Shown one piece after another: positions 59,092-64,000 of a stretch of DNA of 64,000 nt. The DNA is from Paenibacillus ehimensis NBRC 15659 (GTDB taxonomy: Bacteria; Bacillota; Bacilli; Paenibacillales; NBRC-103111): the NCBI RefSeq assembly GCF_004000785.1, contig NZ_BILX01000029.1:18763-82762 (forward strand), written 5' to 3'. The notes under the pieces were generated by a model. That model saw only the letters and a list, made by a program, of their open reading frames with translations. It ran no database searches and was not told where the DNA came from. The position numbers and the translations under genes are program-made. Each line of letters opens with the position of its first letter. The first letter of the stretch is position 1.

Positions 59092-59119
59092 TCCGGATCA
59101 GAGCGATCCGGGGTTTTTC
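59092..59119 (+). terminator. Terminator after the second S66 gene
   Basis: CCGGATC and GATCCGG arms with a short loop, followed by GGTTTTT. Confidence 0.75.
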
Positions 59120-59173
59120 CTATTTCCGGCGGGGAAACGGGGCGTCCGGTTAATAAAGTTTTAAGGATTTGTT

Positions 59174-59199
59174 TAGAAACGGCTAATCCCCGGTTTCTA
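59174..59199. repeat. Inverted repeat before the secreted-protein gene
   Basis: TAGAAAC (59174-59180) and GTTTCTA (59193-59199) are perfect arms in the presumed promoter region, a candidate operator. Confidence 0.3.
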
Positions 59200-59280
59200 G
59201 AATGTTTAGCTCTTCCCGTTAGGATGGAAGTATGGAAGCCGGAGATGCTTTCAAACCCCAATCCCAAGGAGGAAGAAACC

Positions 59281-60177
59281 ATGAACAAACGAATCGCATT
59301 AACCGGAGTCAGCGTAGCCGTCGGAAGCCTGCTTCTGATCGGTTCCGCCTATGCGGGGCTTGGAGACGCCCCGGGCTACGACGCCTACAAGTCGGCTGTC
59401 AAGGAAACGTTCGCGGTCCAAAACGTGACGAAGCAAATGAAGGTGACAGTAAACGATAACGGAACGAAGCTGCTCGACGTGCAGTCGACCGTCAAGGCGG
59501 ACAAGGCGAAGAACGAAATGAGCGCGGAAATCAACCTCAGCGGCGGCGGAGCAAATCAGGGAGTGAGCCTCTACCGGCAGGACGGCAAGCAAATCGTCAA
59601 AGCGAGTGACAACGACGTGTACAATATCATCGAAGGAAAAGAATGGAAGGGAAAAGCGGGCGAACACCGCGGACAAGCTCCGGACGGCATTAGCGCCGAG
59701 GTCGAGAATGTCGTCGATGCGCTGGTCGGCAACCTGAAGGATTATGTCACGTTGTCGCCGCAAGCGGACGGGACGAAGAACATCGCGATGCAGCTGAATG
59801 GAAGTCAAATTCCGGCGGTGGCGAATGCGATCGGGTCGCTCGTGGTGAAACAGGCGGCGAACGCCGAGGAGCACAGAGGCGACATGCAAGGGCCTTTTGG
59901 CGATAAATTTCAAGGGCTCCACGATAGCATGCCGAAGCTGACGCAGGACGTAAAGATCGACAAGTTCGATCTGGCTGCCAAAGTCAACGCGGACAATCGG
60001 ATCGAGAAGCAGCAGATGACGCTGACGATCAGCGGCAAGGATGCACAAGGCGTTGCCCATGAAGTCGTGGTTGCCGCCGATTTCGGCTTGTCCAACTTCA
60101 ACGGCACGACGCCGGACCACGTCGATCTGAACGGTAAGCAAGTGAAGACGATCGATGTGAAAAAGCACGGGGAATAA
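59281..60177 (+). CDS. Secreted protein, unknown
   Basis: 298 residues. A Sec signal MNKRIALTGVSVAVGSLLLIG with SAYA at the end gives a secreted product. The mature protein is hydrophilic and mostly beta, with KQMKVTVNDNGTKLLDVQSTVKADKAKNEMSAEINLSGG, QDGKQIVKASDNDVYNIIEGKEWKG and LTQDVKIDKFDLAAKVNADNRIEKQQMTLTISG. This layout resembles the lipoprotein at 31.4-32.5 kb, but no catalytic motif is visible. AAGGAGGAAG precedes the ATG. It lies 90 bases before an ABC exporter and kinase pair, so it may be a sensor partner or client of that module. Confidence 0.75.
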   Translation: MNKRIALTGVSVAVGSLLLIGSAYAGLGDAPGYDAYKSAVKETFAVQNVTKQMKVTVNDNGTKLLDVQSTVKADKAKNEMSAEINLSGGGANQGVSLYRQDGKQIVKASDNDVYNIIEGKEWKGKAGEHRGQAPDGISAEVENVVDALVGNLKDYVTLSPQADGTKNIAMQLNGSQIPAVANAIGSLVVKQAANAEEHRGDMQGPFGDKFQGLHDSMPKLTQDVKIDKFDLAAKVNADNRIEKQQMTLTISGKDAQGVAHEVVVAADFGLSNFNGTTPDHVDLNGKQVKTIDVKKHGE

Positions 60178-60267
60178 GCGCGGTACCTGCGGCGGGACGA
60201 AGGGCGGCCCGAGCTGTCCTTCGCCGTCCGCGACTAGCTTGAGCTTCGCTAATAAGGAGATGAGCCG

Positions 60268-61011
60268 ATGGAAGCCGTCCTGGAGCTTGACGGATTGACC
60301 AAAATTTACGCCAACCGGCGCGGCGTGGAACATATTACGCTGCAGGTGCAGCGCGGAGATATTTACGGATTTTTCGGTCCGAACGGGGCCGGCAAAACGA
60401 CCGTGATGAAAATCATTGCCGGATTGTGCCGGGCGGACCGGGGGCAGGTGCGCTTGTTCGGGCACGATGCGGCCGCCGACTTCGTGAGAGCAATGAGCAA
60501 GGTGGGCGTGCTGATCGAAACGGCGGACGCTTACGATTACATGAGCGGCTACAAAAATTTGGAGCTCGCCGCCCGGTTTTACCCGCGGCTGCCCCGAAAA
60601 CGGATCGACGAGGTGCTGGAGCTGGTGGGGCTTGCCGCCTTTAAGCACGAGAAAGTGAGCCAATACTCGCTGGGCATGAAGCAGCGCTTGGGCGTCGCCG
60701 CGGCGATCTTGTCCGAGCCGGAGCTCCTCATTCTGGATGAGCCGACGAACGGGCTCGATATTGAGGGCATGGTAGAGATGCGCGAATTGATCGCCCGGCT
60801 GGCCCGTGAGCAGCACATTACGTTTTTCTTATCCAGTCATCTGATTACCGAGATGGAGCAGTTGTGCAGCCGGATCGGCATTTTGTATAACGGAAGGCTG
60901 ATTCGGGAAGATTTCGTAGCGGATATCGTCCACGGTCCGAACCCGACGACGTTGGAGAATTATTTTATGGAGCAAGTGCGAGAAGAAAGGAGGGCGGAAG
61001 TGCATGCCTAG
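60268..61011 (+). CDS. ABC-2 exporter ATPase
   Basis: 247 residues. Walker A GPNGAGKT, signature YSLGMKQR, Walker B LLILDEPTNGLD and H-loop SSHLITEM. The signature sequence SLGMKQR is typical of bacitracin/lantibiotic-type (BcrA/LanF-like) exporters. It overlaps the permease gene by 8 bases. The partners downstream are a membrane permease and a two-component system, the usual set for defence against cell-wall antibiotics or lantibiotics. SD AAGGAGATGAG. Confidence 0.92.
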   Translation: MEAVLELDGLTKIYANRRGVEHITLQVQRGDIYGFFGPNGAGKTTVMKIIAGLCRADRGQVRLFGHDAAADFVRAMSKVGVLIETADAYDYMSGYKNLELAARFYPRLPRKRIDEVLELVGLAAFKHEKVSQYSLGMKQRLGVAAAILSEPELLILDEPTNGLDIEGMVEMRELIARLAREQHITFFLSSHLITEMEQLCSRIGILYNGRLIREDFVADIVHGPNPTTLENYFMEQVREERRAEVHA

Positions 61012-61756
61012 TTTTTACGCGAATACGGTAAACGAACTTGCGAAGCTGCTGGCCCGGCGCAAAACGGTTGTGTTTCTCGTCCTGACCGCCATGATTCCGA
61101 TCGCCGCGGCAGCCGCCGCCTCGCAGTTCCAATTCGGCTTCGGCGTAGCGGCGCTGACCTCTGCGGATTTCCCGGTCGTCCTGCTCGGCTCTTATACGGC
61201 CGTCTACTTGCCGCTGCTGTTGTTCATGACGGCGTCCGACATGTTCGCCGGGGAAACGGGCGACAAGACGATGAAGCTGCTCTTAACGCGCCCGATCACG
61301 AGATTTCAAGCGTTCGCCTCCAAGCTGGCCGCCATGCTCGGGTATGCGGCGCTGCATTTGGCGATTGCCCTTATTGTATCGCTGGCAAGCCTTTTGTTTC
61401 TGAGTGGCGTGGGCGCGGTCGGGCAAGGGCTTGGACGGACGGCCGCCGCTTATGTTACGTCGCTGCTGCCTCTGTTCACGCTCGGACTGGCTGCGGCTTT
61501 TATCGCCCAATTTTTCAAAAACGGCAGCGGCGCGCTGACCGTCTGCATTCTGCTGTACGCTTCGGCGAAGCTCGGCGCTTACTTCGTGCCCGCGCTGGCG
61601 GTATACACCCCTGCGGCTTACACCGACTGGCATATGCTGTGGCTCGGGGCCTCCGTAGCGTCCGGCAAAATCCTGAACGTCTTTATGTTTCTGGCCGCTT
61701 GTTGTATATTGTTTTTTACAGGGGGCTATACCATCTTCGAGCGAAAACAATACTAG
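61004..61756 (+). CDS. ABC-2 exporter permease
   Basis: 250 residues with six hydrophobic segments, beginning NTVNELAKLLARRKTVVFLVLTAMIP, then FMTASDMFAGETGDKTMKLLLTRPITRFQAFASKLAA, the cytosolic coupling part of ABC-2 permeases (BcrB/LanE type). Its start overlaps the ATPase gene. It has no large extracellular domain, so it is not of the BceB type. The histidine kinase gene follows after 12 bases. Confidence 0.88.
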   Translation: MPSFYANTVNELAKLLARRKTVVFLVLTAMIPIAAAAAASQFQFGFGVAALTSADFPVVLLGSYTAVYLPLLLFMTASDMFAGETGDKTMKLLLTRPITRFQAFASKLAAMLGYAALHLAIALIVSLASLLFLSGVGAVGQGLGRTAAAYVTSLLPLFTLGLAAAFIAQFFKNGSGALTVCILLYASAKLGAYFVPALAVYTPAAYTDWHMLWLGASVASGKILNVFMFLAACCILFFTGGYTIFERKQY

Positions 61757-61768
61757 GAGACCGAAGCG

Positions 61769-63253
61769 ATGTCCATCAAAGTCCGGTTGGTGCTTTCTTA
61801 TTTCTTGATGCTTATCGTGCCGGTCCTGCTGGCCGGGGTCGCTTTTCTGATCATCGTTGCCGCTTTTTTTGGCGACGTCCGTACGTTGTATGACGTCGAT
61901 ACGGAGAGCCACAATCCCATCAAGGAAGTGATCGAGAAGGAAGCCGCCATCAGCGCCGAATTGAAGCTCAAGACGACGGAAAATCCGGATTCCCTGCTGA
62001 ACCCTTCGATTGCAGCGCAGTTCGAAGAGCGGCTGAAGCCGATTAATATGGGGCTGATCGTCCGCAAACAGGAGAGCGTCGTCTACGTCTCGGAGAAACT
62101 GAACAAGCCGGGGCTGCTTCGCAATTTGCCTCCGTACGGGGCGGCGGATACGGATCACAACGGCCACGCGATGAAGGACTGGGGCCCGTGGTTCTTGTCC
62201 CGGCAGTACGATTTCCGGTTCAAGGACGGCAGTCCGGGGAGCGTCTTTGTCGCCACGGACATGAATTTTATCGGCAAGTTTGCCCGCACCTACACCTCGG
62301 CGTTTTTCATTTCGCTGCTCGTTATTCTCGTGCTGACCAACGGCTTGCTGACGTATTGGGTATCGCGGAGCGTGATTCGTCCGCTTCGTCAATTGCAGCG
62401 GGCGGCAGGCGAGATTCGCGAAGGCAATCTCGATTTTGAAGTGAAACCGCAGGCGAAGGACGAGATCGGCGAGCTGGCGGCGTCCTTCGAGCAGATGCGC
62501 CGGAGGCTGAAGCAATCCGTCGACGTGCAGCTCAGGTACGAAGAGAACCGCAAGGAGCTGATTTCCAACATCTCGCACGATCTGAAAACGCCGGTGACCG
62601 CCATTAAAGGCTACGTGGAAGGCATTATGGACGGCGTATCCAACTCGCCGGATAAGCTTGACAAATATTTGAAAACGATTTATGCCAAAGCCGTTCAGAT
62701 GGATCATCTGATCGACGAGCTGTTTTTGTTCTCCAAGCTGGATTTGAAGAAGCTGCCGTTTCATTTTGAACCGGTGAACTTAAACGCTTTTTTGCAGGAC
62801 TGCACCCTCGACATGCAGCTGCACGCCGATATCGAAAAGAAAGGCGTCACGCTTCGGTTCGACGCTCCGGAGGCGCAAGCTCCGGTGTGGGTTACGGCCG
62901 ACCGGGAGAAGCTGAAGCGGGTGCTGGTCAATTTGATCGGCAACGCCATCAAATATATGGATAAGGAAGCGGGACTCATCGTGCTGCGGATGCGCCCAGA
63001 CGGCGACCGGGTCATCGTGGAGGTAAGGGACAACGGTCAAGGCATTCCGCCGGAGGCGCTGCCGCATATTTTCGACCGGTTCTACCGGGCGGACCCGTCG
63101 CGGAACAGCAGCACCGGAGGCAGCGGGCTGGGCCTTGCCATTGCGAAGCACATTATCGAGGAGCACGGCGGCACGATTCAGGCCAAAAGCACGCTTGGCG
63201 AGGGCACGAGCATCTTTTTTACGCTCCATCAAACTACAGGGCGCGGGGAATGA
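61769..63253 (+). CDS. Sensor histidine kinase
   Basis: 494 residues. First membrane helix at about 8-33, an extracellular sensor of roughly 140 residues, second helix at about 178-200, HAMP, then HisKA with NISHDLKTPVTAIKGYVEGI and HATPase motifs NLIGNAIKYM, RDNGQGIPPEALPHIFDRFYR and GGSGLGLAIAKHI. It sits between the ABC exporter genes and its response regulator, so its signal is probably an envelope-active compound. Spaced 3 bases from the regulator gene. Confidence 0.94.
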   Translation: MSIKVRLVLSYFLMLIVPVLLAGVAFLIIVAAFFGDVRTLYDVDTESHNPIKEVIEKEAAISAELKLKTTENPDSLLNPSIAAQFEERLKPINMGLIVRKQESVVYVSEKLNKPGLLRNLPPYGAADTDHNGHAMKDWGPWFLSRQYDFRFKDGSPGSVFVATDMNFIGKFARTYTSAFFISLLVILVLTNGLLTYWVSRSVIRPLRQLQRAAGEIREGNLDFEVKPQAKDEIGELAASFEQMRRRLKQSVDVQLRYEENRKELISNISHDLKTPVTAIKGYVEGIMDGVSNSPDKLDKYLKTIYAKAVQMDHLIDELFLFSKLDLKKLPFHFEPVNLNAFLQDCTLDMQLHADIEKKGVTLRFDAPEAQAPVWVTADREKLKRVLVNLIGNAIKYMDKEAGLIVLRMRPDGDRVIVEVRDNGQGIPPEALPHIFDRFYRADPSRNSSTGGSGLGLAIAKHIIEEHGGTIQAKSTLGEGTSIFFTLHQTTGRGE

Positions 63254-63256
63254 GCG

Positions 63257-63946
63257 ATGAAAAACATTTTAATCATCGAAGACGAAACGAGCATTGCCGA
63301 GCTGGAAAGGGATTATCTCGAAATTAACGGGTTTCAGGTCGATATGGAGCACAGCGGGGACGAAGGTTTGAAGAAGGCGCTCACGGGGAAATACGATCTG
63401 ATCATTCTCGATCTGATGCTGCCCAAGGTGGACGGCTTTGAAATTTGCCGAAAAATCCGCGACAAGCACGATATTCCTATTCTGATGGTGTCCGCGAAAA
63501 AGGAAGAGATCGACAAAATCCGCGGCCTTGGCCTCGGAGCCGACGATTATATCATTAAGCCGTTCAGCCCGGGCGAGCTGGTCGCGCGGGTGAAGGCGCA
63601 TTTGTCGCGCTACGAGCGGCTGCTCGGCAGCCGGGCTCCGCAGACGGAGGAAATCCGCATCCGCGGTCTCCTCATCGACAAGTCGTCCCGCCGCGTGTTC
63701 GTGAACAACCAGGAAGTGACGTTTACAACCCGGGAGTTCGATCTGTTGACGTTTCTCGCCTCCAATCCGAACCGCGTGTTCAGCAAGGACCAACTGTTCG
63801 AGCACATCTGGGGCTACGATTCGGTCGGCGATATCGCCACCGTCACCGTCCACATCCACAAGCTGCGGGACAAAATCGAGCAGGACCCGTCCAACCCGCA
63901 GTATATCGATACGATCTGGGGCGCGGGGTACCGGTTTAAGATTTGA
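63257..63946 (+). CDS. OmpR-family response regulator
   Basis: 229 residues. The receiver has acidic EDE near the start, phospho-acceptor Asp in LIILDLMLPKVDGFE, Thr/Ser in ILMVSAKKE and Lys in YIIKPFSPGEL. The C-terminal winged helix has FTTREFDLLTFLASNPNRVFSKDQLFEHIWGYDSVGDIATVTVHIHKLRDKIE and ends GAGYRFKI. It should control the upstream exporter genes. A terminator follows. Confidence 0.95.
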   Translation: MKNILIIEDETSIAELERDYLEINGFQVDMEHSGDEGLKKALTGKYDLIILDLMLPKVDGFEICRKIRDKHDIPILMVSAKKEEIDKIRGLGLGADDYIIKPFSPGELVARVKAHLSRYERLLGSRAPQTEEIRIRGLLIDKSSRRVFVNNQEVTFTTREFDLLTFLASNPNRVFSKDQLFEHIWGYDSVGDIATVTVHIHKLRDKIEQDPSNPQYIDTIWGAGYRFKI

Positions 63947-63955
63947 GGCGAAATA

Positions 63956-64000
63956 AAAAGATCCCGCACATGCTCTGAAAAAGAGCGGACGGGATCTTTT
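63956..64000 (+). terminator. Terminator after the response regulator
   Basis: AAAGATCCCG and CGGGATCTTT arms with a loop of about 25 bases, running into T at the window end. Confidence 0.75.

Overview
The window reads as chromosomal DNA of a spore-forming, GC-rich Firmicute, most likely a Paenibacillaceae member (Paenibacillus/Cohnella-like). The basis is strong Bacillus-type Shine-Dalgarno sites, SpoVR and YhbH, the B. subtilis-like dpp-ykf and qox operons, a GlnK/GlnL two-component pair, and holin-like type I toxins. No rRNA, tRNA, CRISPR array, transposase or phage gene was seen.

Left part (1-10 kb). A divergent amide-utilisation locus opens the window. On the minus strand is an AmiC-like amide sensor fused to a PAS-like domain, cut by the window edge. 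On the plus strand is amiE-amiB-amiS behind a textbook sigma-54 promoter. This suggests that the Pseudomonas AmiC/AmiR antitermination switch is replaced here by a one-piece sigma-54 activator. Next come a type I toxin-antitoxin locus, the sporulation/stress pair yhbH-spoVR, a DUF6930-like gene, and a formate/nitrite channel gene whose promoter carries a perfect Rex/Fnr-type operator.

Middle (10-46 kb). A stand-alone 2271-residue NRPS (half-C, A-T-C-A-T-reductase) sits behind a leader with an intrinsic terminator. The dppABCDE-ykfABC cell-wall peptide uptake and recycling cluster follows, with a 43-bp tandem repeat between dppE and ykfA. Then come a GlnK/GlnL-type two-component system divergent from a glutamate/dicarboxylate symporter, a lipoprotein, and a GntR regulator divergent from an eight-gene catabolic operon of unknown substrate (enolase superfamily, zinc dehydrogenase, four-component ABC importer, DUF4432, HAD phosphatase). 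The aa3-type quinol oxidase operon qoxABCD closes this part, followed by a second toxin-antitoxin copy in opposite orientation to the first.

Right part (46-64 kb). A MarR-ArsA operon is followed by an Lrp/AsnC regulator, a metallo-beta-lactamase-fold hydrolase, an orphan LacI regulator and a YjbR protein. A Qnr-like pentapeptide-repeat gene has an apparent LexA (SOS) box. A LysR regulator is divergent from a DASS anion transporter plus archaeal-type phosphoglycerate mutase. A second S66 carboxypeptidase precedes a secreted protein, an ABC-2 exporter and a two-component system that look like a cell-envelope module. The strongest candidates for new biology are the sigma-54 amidase switch, the orphan reductase-terminated NRPS with its leader, the SOS-linked Qnr-like gene, the paired toxin-antitoxin loci and the GntR catabolic operon.
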